Origin: Amycolatopsis alba DSM 44262
Lineage (GTDB): Bacteria; Actinomycetota; Actinomycetes; Mycobacteriales; Pseudonocardiaceae
Assembly: GCF_000384215.1 (NCBI RefSeq)
Contig: NZ_KB913032.1
Location: 9,571,605 to 9,635,604 of the forward strand
DNA: 64,000 bases
Direction: 5' to 3'
A program made the position numbers and the translations under genes. Of the stretch, positions 10,432 to 22,086 are shown one piece after another. Numbering within the stretch: position 1 is the first letter of the stretch; every line of letters starts with the position of its first letter. The notes beneath the pieces were generated by a model. The model was not told where the DNA came from and ran no database searches. It saw only the letters and a list, made by a program, of their open reading frames with translations.

Positions 10432-11652
10432 CTAGCGCACGAGGCGCGAGAGGACGGGGGCGAGATCGCCCCGCTTCCCCACCGCGACCCCGTCCAGCCC
10501 CTGCCACTCGGCCATCAGCCGCAGCTCGCCCGCCAGCTCGCTCGCGACCCGCGCGACGTCCACCCCTGGCTCGGCGAAGGCGCCCTGGACGCGAAGCACC
10601 CCGGCGGCACGATCGCATTTGAGGTCGACGCGGCCGACGAGTTCGCCGTCCAGCAGGAACGGGAACACGTAATAGCCGTAGATCCGCTTCGGCTCGGGTA
10701 CGTAGATCTCGATGCGGTAGAAGAAGTCGAAGATGCGCTCGGTCCGCGCGCGTTCCCAGATCAGCGGGTCGAACGGCGACAGCAGCGCGCGGCCGGTGAC
10801 CGCGCGAGGCGCCTTCGCCGCGACGTGCCGGTACGCCGGGGCGGGCCAGCCGTCCACGGTCACCGGTTCCAGCACACCCGCGTCGACCAGTTCGGCCACG
10901 GCCCGCTTGCTGACGTCGGGGCCGAGCCGGTAGTAGTCCCGCAGGTCCGGTTCGGTGCCGATGCCCAGCGCGACGGCCGCGCGGGTGATCAGTTCGCGGG
11001 CGCCTTCCTCCGGGCTCACCCTCAGCGACAGGATCTCCGGCGGCACGACACGTTCTGTCAGGTCGTACAGCCGCTGGAACGACCGGCGCGTGCCGGTGGT
11101 CAGCTGCCCCATGCCGAACAGCCACTCGCAGGCCTTCTTGACCTCCGAACGCTCCCACCATGAGCCGGGCTTGTAGCCGCCCGAATCGCTTTCCAGCGCG
11201 CGCTCGATGTCGCCCGCGCCGATCGGTCCCTGTTCCTTGACCACGGCGAGAATGTCGTCCACCAGCTGGGGCGTCTGCTCCAGCACGCGGGCGTAGTTCG
11301 TCCACCAGCCCATGCGTTTCGCCCCGGACCGCAGCAACGGCCAGTCCGCCACCGGCAGCAGGCTCGCCTCGTGCGCCCAGGACTCGACCAGCATCCGGGG
11401 TTTGCGCGCGGAATGGGACCAGGCCGCGTCGTCCACCAGCGCGGGCTCGTACGCGCCGAGCCGGGAGAAGATCGGCATGTAGTGCGCGCGGACCGCGACG
11501 TTCACCGAATCCAGTTGCAGCAACTGGGTTCGCGACAGCACGCGCTGCAGATGCCGTCTCGTCACCGCCCCGCTTGGACGTGCTTCGGCGAATCCCTGCG
11601 CGGCCAGGGCGATCCGGCGCGCGGCCGGTCCGCTGATGGTCGAAGTGCTCAT
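10432..11652 (-). CDS. YcaQ-family winged-helix protein
   Basis: 406 residues of the HTH_42/YcaQ family. The E. coli relative YcaQ and the Streptomyces relative AlkX are DNA glycosylases for interstrand crosslinks. The N-terminal QLDSVNV motif, holding the QxD catalytic residues of the family, is present near residue 48. Also visible are a winged-helix block and the C-terminal block LLSPFDPLIWERARTERIF typical of the family. Start at ATG 11652 (MSTSTISGP); the frame is open 22 codons further but without support. A crosslink-repair role is inferred from the family. Confidence 0.85.
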   Translation of the reverse strand: MSTSTISGPAARRIALAAQGFAEARPSGAVTRRHLQRVLSRTQLLQLDSVNVAVRAHYMPIFSRLGAYEPALVDDAAWSHSARKPRMLVESWAHEASLLPVADWPLLRSGAKRMGWWTNYARVLEQTPQLVDDILAVVKEQGPIGAGDIERALESDSGGYKPGSWWERSEVKKACEWLFGMGQLTTGTRRSFQRLYDLTERVVPPEILSLRVSPEEGARELITRAAVALGIGTEPDLRDYYRLGPDVSKRAVAELVDAGVLEPVTVDGWPAPAYRHVAAKAPRAVTGRALLSPFDPLIWERARTERIFDFFYRIEIYVPEPKRIYGYYVFPFLLDGELVGRVDLKCDRAAGVLRVQGAFAEPGVDVARVASELAGELRLMAEWQGLDGVAVGKRGDLAPVLSRLVR

Positions 11653-11763
11653 CGTCGGAATGGTGCCATCCGCCACCGACAGTTTTCGGCGGCAGGCTAA
11701 CTCCACCTTCCTCCCCACCCCACCCTCAACGGATTGAGCTTCGCTCCGCTGTAGGTTTCCAGC

Positions 11764-12324
11764 ATGGCCGCCGCCGAAGTCCGCCCCGCAGTCGTGTCCG
11801 ACGCCCCCGAGATCGCCCGCATCCAGCGCGATACCTGGCGAAGCGCGTACACGGAATTGCTCGGCGAAGCGGCCGTCGCCGGACTGGACCTCGCGGAGCT
11901 CGAAGAGACCTGGGCCGAGACGATCGCGTACGCGGGCACGCGCGTCTTCCTCGCCACCGAAGGAGAGTTCACCGTCGGTTTCTGCGTCGTCGGCCGGGCT
12001 CCGGAGAGCGAAGTGGCCACCGCCGACGGAGCGCTGCCCGACGACGCTTCGACGACGGCGCTCATCGCCTCACTGCTGGTCGAGCCGCGCTGGGGACGGC
12101 GCGGGCACGCGGGACGGCTGCTGGCGAACGCGTCCGCCTGGCTGCGCGAAGACGGCGCCACCCGCGGGATCAGCTGGGTCGCCCAGACCGATCACGCGTC
12201 ATTGGGCTTCTTCCGCCGCGCGGGCTGGTCCCCCGACGGGACCGTCCGCATCCTCGACACCGGAAGCACGAACGTGCGCGAAGTCCGGCTCACCGGCGGC
12301 CTCGACTTCGAGCTCACTCCCTGA
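11764..12324 (+). CDS. GNAT-family N-acetyltransferase
   Basis: 186 residues with the GNAT fold. The acetyl-CoA binding motif appears as SLLVEPRWGRRGHAGRLL near residue 103, followed by the late strand/helix (ASLGFFRRAGW) typical of the family. The substrate is unknown. The 3' end overlaps the GtrA-like gene on the other strand by 126 bases. Confidence 0.85.
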   Translation: MAAAEVRPAVVSDAPEIARIQRDTWRSAYTELLGEAAVAGLDLAELEETWAETIAYAGTRVFLATEGEFTVGFCVVGRAPESEVATADGALPDDASTTALIASLLVEPRWGRRGHAGRLLANASAWLREDGATRGISWVAQTDHASLGFFRRAGWSPDGTVRILDTGSTNVREVRLTGGLDFELTP

Positions 12325-12798
12325 CTTCGCGAACACGACCCACCGCATCACCGAGTACATGAAGACGCCTTCGCACGCCCCGGCGATGAGCCTGGACAGG
12401 CGGTAGTCGACGCCCAGCGCGGCCAGTCCCGCGCCGACGCCGAGCAAGAACGCCAGATAGTTGATGACGATCGCGACGACGTACAGCACCGCCTGCCTGC
12501 CCACGGGCGCGTGCGAGCGGAAGTTCATGCTGCGGTTGAGCACGAAGCTCAGCCCGAACGCCACCCCGTACGCGAGCGTGATCGCCAGCCACACCGGCAG
12601 CCCGAGCCAGCCGCGAAGCAGGGTCAGCAGAAGCAGGTCGACCCCGAAGGTGAACCCGTTGATGAGCGCGAAACCGAGGAAACTCGGCGCCACCAGCCGG
12701 GCAAGCCCGAAAGGAAGGCGCCGGACCACGGCCGCGCAGAAGTCGGCGAAGCGATCCGCGAAACCTTTGCCGCGGACCGCGTCGTGCACGTCGGCCAC
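12199..12798 (-). CDS. GtrA-like membrane protein
   Basis: 199 residues with four hydrophobic segments (about 38-62, 66-90, 100-125, 132-155) and the conserved N-R-x-x-F stretch (SFVLNRSMNFRSH) of the GtrA family, which helps move polyprenyl-linked sugars across the membrane. The start is GTG at 12798 without a strong ribosome binding site. The normal family end is near residue 157 (MRWVVFAKSG). The last 40 or so residues are encoded antisense to the GNAT gene and look like read-through. Confidence 0.75.
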   Translation of the reverse strand: MADVHDAVRGKGFADRFADFCAAVVRRLPFGLARLVAPSFLGFALINGFTFGVDLLLLTLLRGWLGLPVWLAITLAYGVAFGLSFVLNRSMNFRSHAPVGRQAVLYVVAIVINYLAFLLGVGAGLAALGVDYRLSRLIAGACEGVFMYSVMRWVVFAKSGSELEVEAAGEPDFAHVRASGVEDADGPVGGPARAAEEAQ

Positions 12799-12947
12799 CC
12801 GTTCAGGATGGCAGCGGCAGGTGGCCGCGAGCCGACGTACAGGTGATCTTCTGGTGCGCGCCCGAGGCCGGTAACGGGGGCTGGCCCCAGTGCGACCCGT
12901 ATTTCAGCTGATAACTTGGAGAGAACGAAGATAACGGGGAGGCAACG

Positions 12948-13469
12948 ATGGTGGGCTGGTTGCTCCTGTCGTTCGGCGTCGCCTTCGGTTCGGCGATCCT
13001 GCCCGTGGTCAGTGTCGAGATGTTCCTCATCGGTCTGTGCGCCAGCCAGCCGACGATGCCGTGGCTGCTGCTCGGCGCCATCGTCGCGGCCGGTCAGGTC
13101 GGCGGGAAGACGCTCTACTACCTCGCCGCGAAGGGCACGATAAAGCTGCCGAAACCTCTGCACGATCGCCTGCACCGGGAGCGGCCGCCCACCCCGCGCC
13201 GGGAACGGTGGCGGGCGCGCACCAAGAAGATGCGCGCCCGGCTCGACGCCCTCCGTGAACGCTGCCACCGGCATCCGCACTGGATGGCGGGCACGTACGG
13301 GGTGAGTTCGATTCTCGGGCTGCCGCCGTACATGGCCACGAGCGTGCTGGCGGGACTGGTGAAGATGCCGCTGGCGAGCTTCCTGGCCACCGGTTTCCTC
13401 GGCCGCTGGCTGCGGTTCAGCCTGCTGGCCGCGTCACCTGCCCTGTTCGCCGGCTGGTTCCACTACTGA
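12948..13469 (+). CDS. VTT/YqaA-like small membrane protein
   Basis: 173 residues. Hydrophobic segments at about 2-30, 38-62 and 120-170 flank a very basic cytoplasmic stretch (about 68-108). The N-terminal half (FGSAILPVVSVEMFLIGL) and the later GLPPYMATSVLAGLVKMP block resemble the SNARE-associated/VTT (DedA, YqaA) superfamily of membrane proteins linked to lipid transport. A strong GGGGAGG precedes the ATG. The family call is tentative. Confidence 0.65.
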   Translation: MVGWLLLSFGVAFGSAILPVVSVEMFLIGLCASQPTMPWLLLGAIVAAGQVGGKTLYYLAAKGTIKLPKPLHDRLHRERPPTPRRERWRARTKKMRARLDALRERCHRHPHWMAGTYGVSSILGLPPYMATSVLAGLVKMPLASFLATGFLGRWLRFSLLAASPALFAGWFHY

Positions 13470-13494
13470 GCTGAAGGGGACAGCGTCCTTCAGC

Positions 13495-13498
<4 letters not shown>
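13466..13498. terminator. Bidirectional hairpin containing both stop codons
   Basis: Perfect 12-base arms (13466-13477 and 13487-13498) with a 9-base loop. The left arm contains the TGA of the VTT-like gene and the right arm contains the TGA of the convergent TPR gene, so one hairpin serves both. Confidence 0.75.
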
Positions 13499-16045
<2,547 letters not shown>

Positions 16046-16067
16046 CGGATCCCTTACTCACATGTCA

Positions 16068-16112
16068 TGAAAGGGCCGTTCAGGACAGCCAGTGCCCCGA
16101 ACGACCCTTTCA
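16068..16112 (-). terminator. Hairpin between pnp and pepR
   Basis: 14-base arms (16068-16081 and 16099-16112) with one G-U type exchange and a 17-base loop, 31 bases after the pnp stop. It could attenuate or process the pnp-pepR transcript. Confidence 0.55.
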
Positions 16113-16142
16113 CGGCGTTTCACATCGGTTAAGCAGGACTGC

Positions 16143-18398
16143 TTACGCGTCGGCCTTCGGAGCGTCGGCCTTGTCAGCCTCGGCCTCGGCGGGCTTCTCG
16201 GCGGCGTCCTCTTCCTTGACCACGATCAGGCTGATCTTGCCGCGGTTGTCGATGTCGGCGATCTCGACGCGGAGCTTGTCGCCCACGTTGACCACGTCCT
16301 CGACCTTGGCGATCCGCTTGCCGTTGCCCAGCTTCGAGATGTGCACCAGGCCGTCCTTGCCCGGCAGCAGCGAGACGAACGCGCCGAACGCGGCCGTCTT
16401 CACCACGGTGCCGAGGAAGCGCTCGCCGACCTTGGGCAGCTGCGGGTTGGCGATGGCGTTGATCTTGTCGATCGCCGCCTCCGCCGACGGGCCGTCGGCC
16501 GCACCAACGTAGATCGTGCCGTCGTCCTCGATGGAGATGTCGGCGCCGGTCTCCTCGGTGATCGAGTTGATCATCTTGCCCTTCGGGCCGATGACCTCGC
16601 CGATCTTGTCCACCGGGATCTTCACGCTGGTGACGCGCGGGGCGTACGGGCTCATCTCGTCCGGGCCGTCGATCGCCTCGGCGATGACCTCCAGGATGGT
16701 GAGGCGAGCGTCCTTCGCCTGCTTCAGCGCGGCCGCGAGGACCTCCGACGGGATGCCGTCGAGCTTCGTGTCGAGCTGCAGCGCGGTGATGATGTCCTTG
16801 GTGCCGGCGACCTTGAAGTCCATGTCGCCCATGGCGTCCTCGGCACCGAGGATGTCGGTCAGCGCGACGTAGCGGGTCTCACCGTCGACCTCGTCGGAGA
16901 TGAGGCCCATGGCGATGCCGGCGACCGGCGCCTTCAGCGGGACACCCGCGTTCAGCAGGCCCATGGTCGACGCGCAGACCGAGCCCATCGAGGTGGAGCC
17001 GTTGGAGCCCAGCGCCTCGGAGACCTGGCGGATCGCGTACGGGAACTCGTCCCGCTTCGGCAGGACCGGGACCAGGGCGCGCTCGGCGAGCATGCCGTGG
17101 CCGATCTCGCGCCGCTTCGGCGAACCGACGCGGCCGGTCTCGCCGGTGGAGAACGGCGGGAAGTTGTAGTGGTGCAGGTACCGCTTCGTGGTCTCCGGGG
17201 AGAGCGAGTCGATCTGCTGCTCCATGCGGAGCATGTTCAGCGTGGTGACGCCCAGGATCTGGGTCTCACCGCGCTCGAACAGCGCGGAACCGTGCGCCCG
17301 CGGGATCACGGCGACCTCGGCGGCGAGCGACCGGATGTCGGTCAGGCCGCGGCCGTCCATGCGGATCTTGTCCGTGAGGACGCGCTTGCGCATGATCTTC
17401 TTCGACAGGGCCTTGAACGCCGCGCCGATTTCCTTCTCGCGGCCCTGGAAGGCTTCGCCCTCGCCCAGGCCGACCTTCTCCAGCACCGCGGCCTTGACCT
17501 GGTCGGTCGCGTTGTCACGGTCCTGCTTGCCCGCGATGGTCAGGGCGTTCGCGAGGTCGTCGGTCGCGATGGCGGCGACGGCGTCGAACGCGTCCTGCTC
17601 GTAGGCCAGGAAGACCGGGAACTCGCCGGTCGGCTTGGCGGCGAGCTCGGCCAGCTGCTGCTGGGCCTCGCACAGGACCTTGATGAACGGCTTCGCGGCC
17701 TCGAGGCCCTCGGCAACGGCGATCTCGTCCGGCGCCTTGCCACCGTCGGCGATCAGGTCGAGCGTGCGCTCGGTGCCCTCGGCCTCGACCATCATGATCG
17801 CGACGTCGTCACCGACGATACGGCCGGCGACCACCATGTTGAAGGTGGCGTCTTCCAGCTGCTTCCAGGTCGGGAACGCGACCCACTGGCCCTCGATCAG
17901 CGCGACGCGGACGCCGCCGACCGGGCCCGAGAACGGCAGGCCGGCGATCTGGGTCGAGGCCGAGGCCGCGTTGATCGCGAGCACGTCGTACGGGTCGTCC
18001 GGGTTGAGGCTCTGGACGGTGATGACGACCTGGATCTCGTTGCGGAGACCGTCGGCGAACGACGGGCGCAGCGGCCGGTCGATCAGGCGGCAGGTCAGGA
18101 TCGCGTCGGTCGACGGGCGACCTTCGCGACGGAAGAACGCGCCGGGGATGCGTCCGGCGGCGTACATCCGCTCCTCGACGTCCACGGTCAGCGGGAAGAA
18201 GTCGAAGTGGTCCTTCGGGTGCTTCGACGCGGTGGTCGCCGAGAGCAGCATGGTCTCTTCGTCGAGGTACGCGACGACGGCGCCGGCGGCCTGACGGGCC
18301 AGGCGGCCGGTCTCGAAGCGGACGGTGCGGGTGCCGAAACGGCCGTTGTCGATCACGGCTTCGGTTTCGTGCACGGTGACTCCGGTGGAGTCGGTCAT
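16143..18398 (-). CDS. pnp: Polyribonucleotide nucleotidyltransferase
   Basis: Phosphorolytic 3'-5' exoribonuclease that also synthesizes RNA tails (GpsI in actinobacteria). 751 residues: two RNase PH domains separated by an alpha-helical domain, then a KH domain ([18 protein letters not shown]) and an S1 domain ([19 protein letters not shown]). The acidic Lys/Ala/Glu tail is typical. The start is ATG at 18398 with AGAGGAG at the right distance; the frame is open 16 codons further without a signal. Together with RNase J, two core RNA-decay enzymes lie in this window. Confidence 0.97.
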   Translation of the reverse strand: MTDSTGVTVHETEAVIDNGRFGTRTVRFETGRLARQAAGAVVAYLDEETMLLSATTASKHPKDHFDFFPLTVDVEERMYAAGRIPGAFFRREGRPSTDAILTCRLIDRPLRPSFADGLRNEIQVVITVQSLNPDDPYDVLAINAASASTQIAGLPFSGPVGGVRVALIEGQWVAFPTWKQLEDATFNMVVAGRIVGDDVAIMMVEAEGTERTLDLIADGGKAPDEIAVAEGLEAAKPFIKVLCEAQQQLAELAAKPTGEFPVFLAYEQDAFDAVAAIATDDLANALTIAGKQDRDNATDQVKAAVLEKVGLGEGEAFQGREKEIGAAFKALSKKIMRKRVLTDKIRMDGRGLTDIRSLAAEVAVIPRAHGSALFERGETQILGVTTLNMLRMEQQIDSLSPETTKRYLHHYNFPPFSTGETGRVGSPKRREIGHGMLAERALVPVLPKRDEFPYAIRQVSEALGSNGSTSMGSVCASTMGLLNAGVPLKAPVAGIAMGLISDEVDGETRYVALTDILGAEDAMGDMDFKVAGTKDIITALQLDTKLDGIPSEVLAAALKQAKDARLTILEVIAEAIDGPDEMSPYAPRVTSVKIPVDKIGEVIGPKGKMINSITEETGADISIEDDGTIYVGAADGPSAEAAIDKINAIANPQLPKVGERFLGTVVKTAAFGAFVSLLPGKDGLVHISKLGNGKRIAKVEDVVNVGDKLRVEIADIDNRGKISLIVVKEEDAAEKPAEAEADKADAPKADA

Positions 18399-18585
18399 AG
18401 GGTGTATCTCCTCTTTTGATCCTCTGTAACGGCGCGAGTCTCCCACCCTGGGACCTGTTTCGCCTGCGGACGCTCGAGGAGTGAGGCCGGTCTTCGATCG
18501 AAGCTCACGGGCCGTTGCCCGTGAACCACTACCGAGGACCGGCGGACGGTTCCTCGTGCGCGCTCGCGCCGCGTGTTTTCTTAAG

Positions 18586-18622
18586 CCGAGGGGGAGCGGC
18601 CGGTGTGGTCACTCCCCCTCGG
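18586..18622 (-). terminator. rpsO-pnp intergenic hairpin
   Basis: Perfect 11-base arms (18586-18596 and 18612-18622) with a 15-base loop, directly after the rpsO stop. No U tract follows. In other bacteria the rpsO-pnp gap carries terminator and RNase processing hairpins, so either role is possible. Confidence 0.6.
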
Positions 18623-18629
18623 GTTCAAG

Positions 18630-18899
18630 CTATCGGCGCAGGCCGAGACGCTGGATCAGCGCACGGTAACGCTCGATGTCCACCTTCATCACGTAGTTCA
18701 GCAGCCGGCGGCGGCGGCCGACCAGCAGCAGAAGCCCGCGACGGGAGTGGTGGTCGTGCTTGTGAGCCTTGAGGTGCTCGGTGAGGCCGACGATGCGCTT
18801 GGTCAGCAGCGCGACCTGGGCCTCCGGGGATCCGGTGTCCGAGTCGTGCACGCCGTACTCGGCAAGGATCGACTTCTTCTCTTCGGTGGACAAAGCCAC
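18630..18899 (-). CDS. rpsO: 30S ribosomal protein S15
   Basis: 89 residues, the normal size, with the S15 signature [14 protein letters not shown] and the [14 protein letters not shown] block near the C-terminus. It binds 16S rRNA early in 30S assembly. GGAGCAC precedes the ATG. rpsO followed by pnp is the usual arrangement. Confidence 0.97.
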   Translation of the reverse strand: MALSTEEKKSILAEYGVHDSDTGSPEAQVALLTKRIVGLTEHLKAHKHDHHSRRGLLLLVGRRRRLLNYVMKVDIERYRALIQRLGLRR

Positions 18900-19027
18900 A
18901 GTGGTGCTCCTAGATGTTCTGTGCCGTGCGGCCCGGACGATGCTTCACGCCGGGTGAGACGGTCACGGCCGCCACGGACTGCAGCCGGACCCAATCATCG
19001 AGGTTACCAGCCCCGTGATCAGCGGCT

Positions 19028-19537
19028 TCAGGCGCGGGCGTGGTTCAACGCGTACGACCGGATCACCCGGTAGCGCGAACTGCCTTGCTCTCGTTCACTG
19101 CTCATCAGAACGGCTTCGGTCGCCGTCCAAGTCTCACTGGTGAACCCGGCCAGCCGCTCCTCCCACGCGCTCGCGGCTGCAGGCCGGTCGCGGGGGAAGC
19201 GGGCCAGTGTCAGGTGGGCCACGTACGGCCTGCCCTCACTCCCCGCGCCTGCCTTCTCGGCCAGCTCGTGGAGCCCGGTTCCGAGAACACTCAACCACAG
19301 GAGCCCCGGAAATGTCGCGGCCTTTTCCAGCCGGAGGTCGATCGCTTCCGCACCGGCCAGCCGTCCGGCGAGCCATTCGCCGCGCCCGGCCGCGTCGTCC
19401 GCGCCGTAGAAACCGAGGGTGACGTGCCAGTTCTCGCGCGCTGACCAGCGGAAATCGCCCTCCTCGGGCGTGCCCAGCGCGGTGGCGACCTCGTCGAGGA
19501 CGCTGTCAGGCGGGACCAGCGCACTGAAAAGCGGCAT
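19028..19537 (-). CDS. thpR: RNA 2',3'-cyclic phosphodiesterase (2H family, ThpR/LigT-like)
   Basis: 169 residues with the two HxTx motifs of 2H phosphoesterases, HVTL near residue 38 and HLTL near residue 112. Bacterial members open 2',3'-cyclic RNA ends or ligate 2'-5' bonds; the physiological role is unclear. The ATG at 19537 follows the XRE gene stop by 2 bases (TGACGATG), so the two are co-transcribed. Confidence 0.88.
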   Translation of the reverse strand: MPLFSALVPPDSVLDEVATALGTPEEGDFRWSARENWHVTLGFYGADDAAGRGEWLAGRLAGAEAIDLRLEKAATFPGLLWLSVLGTGLHELAEKAGAGSEGRPYVAHLTLARFPRDRPAAASAWEERLAGFTSETWTATEAVLMSSEREQGSSRYRVIRSYALNHARA

Positions 19538-19539
19538 CG

Positions 19540-20019
19540 TCAGGCGTTCTTGGCGGCCCGGCGCAGCAGGTCCGCCAGAGACGGGAAATCGTCGTCGAGC
19601 AGCTTCGCGGCTTCGGTGAGGTCTTCGTCCTCGCCGATGTCCCGCAGCGCCACGAGCACACCCTGGTCGTCGGCGACGGCACCGACCGGGATGCTGTCCC
19701 GGCCCACCGTCGGCCGCGAATCGCGGACGTCCTCCAGCGCCTCCTGCATGGCCTTGCGGTCCCCCGCGGCGACCGCCGGGACCAGGACCTTGCGCTCCAG
19801 CATGATCATCTTGGCGAGGACGACCGGGTTGCCGATCTTCGCCCGCCGTCCGCTCATCACCTGGCTGAGCATGGGCGCGCTGATGCCGAGGACCTCGGCG
19901 AGGAAGGCCTGGGAGATGTCGAAGGCGACGACCAGTCTCCGCACCCGATCGCCGAGCGGCTCCCCATACCACTCCTTCTGCAGCGCGATGTTCCGCTGGA
20001 CGATCTTGTGGTCCTCCAC
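19540..20019 (-). CDS. XRE-like helix-turn-helix regulator
   Basis: 159 residues. A helix-turn-helix (FDISQAFLAEVLGISAPMLSQ, split as SQAFLAEVLG and SAPMLSQVM) lies near residue 35-55, and the rest is a helical domain ending in an acidic region. I chose GTG at 20019 because GGGGAG lies 9 bases upstream; the frame is open 22 codons further. It precedes thpR by 2 bases. Targets unknown. Confidence 0.75.
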   Translation of the reverse strand: MEDHKIVQRNIALQKEWYGEPLGDRVRRLVVAFDISQAFLAEVLGISAPMLSQVMSGRRAKIGNPVVLAKMIMLERKVLVPAVAAGDRKAMQEALEDVRDSRPTVGRDSIPVGAVADDQGVLVALRDIGEDEDLTEAAKLLDDDFPSLADLLRRAAKNA

Positions 20020-20133
20020 CTGGTCCGCTCCCCTAACCCCTCGAACGCCCTGCGCGGTCCGTGACATCTTGCCACCGAAGCGCACTGTGACGGGTGTGTT
20101 TGTAGATTCTCGTCCGGCTCCGTCCGGGGCCGG

Positions 20134-21096
20134 TCAGTCCTGCCCGTCCAGCAGCTGCCTGGTCCGCGTGACGTCCTCGTCGATCTGCTTCACCAGACCT
20201 TCCGACGTCGGGAAACGGACCTGATCACGCAGCTTGGCGACGAAATCGAGCGCGACGTGCTGCCCGTAGAAATCCTCGTCGATGTCGAGTACGAAGGCCT
20301 CGACGGTGCGCTCCCGCCCCGAGAACGTCGGATTGGTACCGACCGACACCGCCGCGCGCAGCCGGCCGCCAGGATCCGACGAACGGGTGAACCAGGCGGC
20401 ATAGACACCGTCGGCGGGCACGGCCGCGAACCGCGGCGTCGACAGGTTCGCCGTCGGGTAGCCGAGGTCGTGCCCCCGGCCGTCGCCCCGGACGACGATG
20501 CCCTCCAGCCGGTGCGGCCTGCCGAGCGCCTCGGACGCCGCGATGACGTCCCCGGCGTCGATGCACGAGCGGACGTAGGTCGAGGAGAAGGTGATCTCGT
20601 TCTCCGTCTGCTCCTGCGCCAGCAGGCCTTGCAGTTCCGCGCCGAACGCCACGAAGCCGAACCGTTTCCCCAAGGTGCGAAGGAGACTGACATCACCGGC
20701 GGCCTTCGCGCCGAAGGTGAAGTTCTCCCCCACGATCACCGCGGCCGCGTGAAGTTTGTCCACCAGGACCTCGTGCACGAACTCGTGCGCCGTCAGCCGT
20801 GACAGTTCGAGGGTGAACGGCAGCACGCAGAAGACGTCGACACCCAGGCCCTCGACCAGTTCCGCCTTGCGGCGCAACGTGGTCAGCTGCGCGGGATGGC
20901 TGCCCGGCCGGATCACCTCCGAGGGATGCGGGTCGAAGGTCAGCACCACACTCGGCACGCCGCGTTCGGCGGCGGCGCGGACCGTCCTCGAGATCAGCTC
21001 CCGATGCCCGCGGTGCACGCCGTCGAAGACGCCGATCGTCACCACGCACCGTCCCCAGCTACCGGGAAGGTCACCCAAACCACGCCAACGCTGCAC
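20134..21096 (-). CDS. ribF: Bifunctional riboflavin kinase/FAD synthetase
   Basis: 320 residues. The N-terminal adenylyltransferase domain has GVFDGVHRGHRELI (HxGH type). The C-terminal flavokinase domain has GYPTANL and the GTNPTF and VEAFVLDIDEDFYG blocks. It converts riboflavin to FMN and FAD. The GTG at 21096 has GGAGGAG upstream at a slightly long distance. The truB-ribF order is conserved. Confidence 0.96.
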   Translation of the reverse strand: MQRWRGLGDLPGSWGRCVVTIGVFDGVHRGHRELISRTVRAAAERGVPSVVLTFDPHPSEVIRPGSHPAQLTTLRRKAELVEGLGVDVFCVLPFTLELSRLTAHEFVHEVLVDKLHAAAVIVGENFTFGAKAAGDVSLLRTLGKRFGFVAFGAELQGLLAQEQTENEITFSSTYVRSCIDAGDVIAASEALGRPHRLEGIVVRGDGRGHDLGYPTANLSTPRFAAVPADGVYAAWFTRSSDPGGRLRAAVSVGTNPTFSGRERTVEAFVLDIDEDFYGQHVALDFVAKLRDQVRFPTSEGLVKQIDEDVTRTRQLLDGQD

Positions 21097-21133
21097 TTGT
21101 GCCCCGTCTCCTCCAGCCCGCTTGTGCACCACC

Positions 21134-22057
21134 CTAGGCGGGCAGCAGCACGACCACCGACCGGGCCACTCCGCCCTCGTCCGCGGCGAGCGCGAGCACC
21201 CGGCCGTCCGGTCCGAACATCCCGTAGGTGCCCTCGATCCCGGCCGCGGGCACCCTCTGTCCATATCGGACCGCCTGCGCCGTGCGGGCGTCCAGATCGC
21301 GGCGCGGGAACGCGGCGGCGACGGCGGCGTCGAGGTCGAGCGACAGCTCCGGCTTGTCTTCGAGCTGGTCGAGCGTGCGGGCCTTGGCGAGGGTGAACGG
21401 GCCGACCGTGGTGCGCCGCAACGCGAGCAGGTGCCCGCCGACACCGAGCCCGGCGCCGAGATCGCGGGCCAGCGCCCGGACGTAGGTGCCCGATGAACAT
21501 TCGACGACGGCATCGAGTTCGATCCGGCCCGCCTCGCGGCGGGTGGCGAGCAGATCGAAGCGGTGCACGGTGACCGGGCGCGGCGGGATCACGACCTCTT
21601 CGCCTGCCCGGACGCGGGCGTACGCGCGTTTGCCGTCGATCTTGACCGCGCTGACCGCGCTCGGCACCTGCTGGATGTCGCCGGTCAACGCGGCGATCCC
21701 GGCGGCGATCCCGGCGTCGGTGACCTTCTCGACGGCGTCCGGGGCGGCTTCGGCGATCGGGTCGCCCTCGGCGTCGTCGGTCGTGGTCGACAGTCCCAAA
21801 GAGAGGGTCGCGAGGTAGGTCTTGCGGTCCAGGGCCAGATGGCCGAGGAGTTTCGTCGCGCGTTCGATGCCGAGCACGAGGACACCGGTGGCCATCGGGT
21901 CGAGGGTGCCGGCGTGCCCGACCTTGCGGGTGCCCATGAAGCGGCGCGCCTTGGCGACGACGTCGTGGGAGGTCATCCCGGACGGCTTGTCGACGATGAC
22001 GAGACCGGGCGGCGGGGCGGGACGTTTCTTGGCAGGAGCCTGATTGGGGCGCGACAC
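21134..22057 (-). CDS. truB: tRNA pseudouridine(55) synthase
   Basis: 307 residues. The catalytic aspartate motif is AGTLDPMATGVL near residue 48, followed by KTYLATL and the later SSGTYVRALARDLG block. It makes pseudouridine 55 in the T-loop of tRNAs. The GTG at 22057 gives a Pro/Lys-rich N-terminus before the conserved GLVIVDKPSGMTSHDVV start. Confidence 0.96.
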   Translation of the reverse strand: MSRPNQAPAKKRPAPPPGLVIVDKPSGMTSHDVVAKARRFMGTRKVGHAGTLDPMATGVLVLGIERATKLLGHLALDRKTYLATLSLGLSTTTDDAEGDPIAEAAPDAVEKVTDAGIAAGIAALTGDIQQVPSAVSAVKIDGKRAYARVRAGEEVVIPPRPVTVHRFDLLATRREAGRIELDAVVECSSGTYVRALARDLGAGLGVGGHLLALRRTTVGPFTLAKARTLDQLEDKPELSLDLDAAVAAAFPRRDLDARTAQAVRYGQRVPAAGIEGTYGMFGPDGRVLALAADEGGVARSVVVLLPA

Positions 22058-22086
22058 GGGCCGAACCCTATCTTTCGCGCCCTCGC

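Noticed and set aside
16092..18419. 775-codon plus-strand frame opposite pnp
   Set aside because: Antisense shadow of pnp; composition is Asp/Val/Arg-rich with no domain.
18900..19027. tRNA or other structural RNA gene near rpsO
   Set aside because: No cloverleaf pattern or T-loop consensus was visible in this or other gaps.
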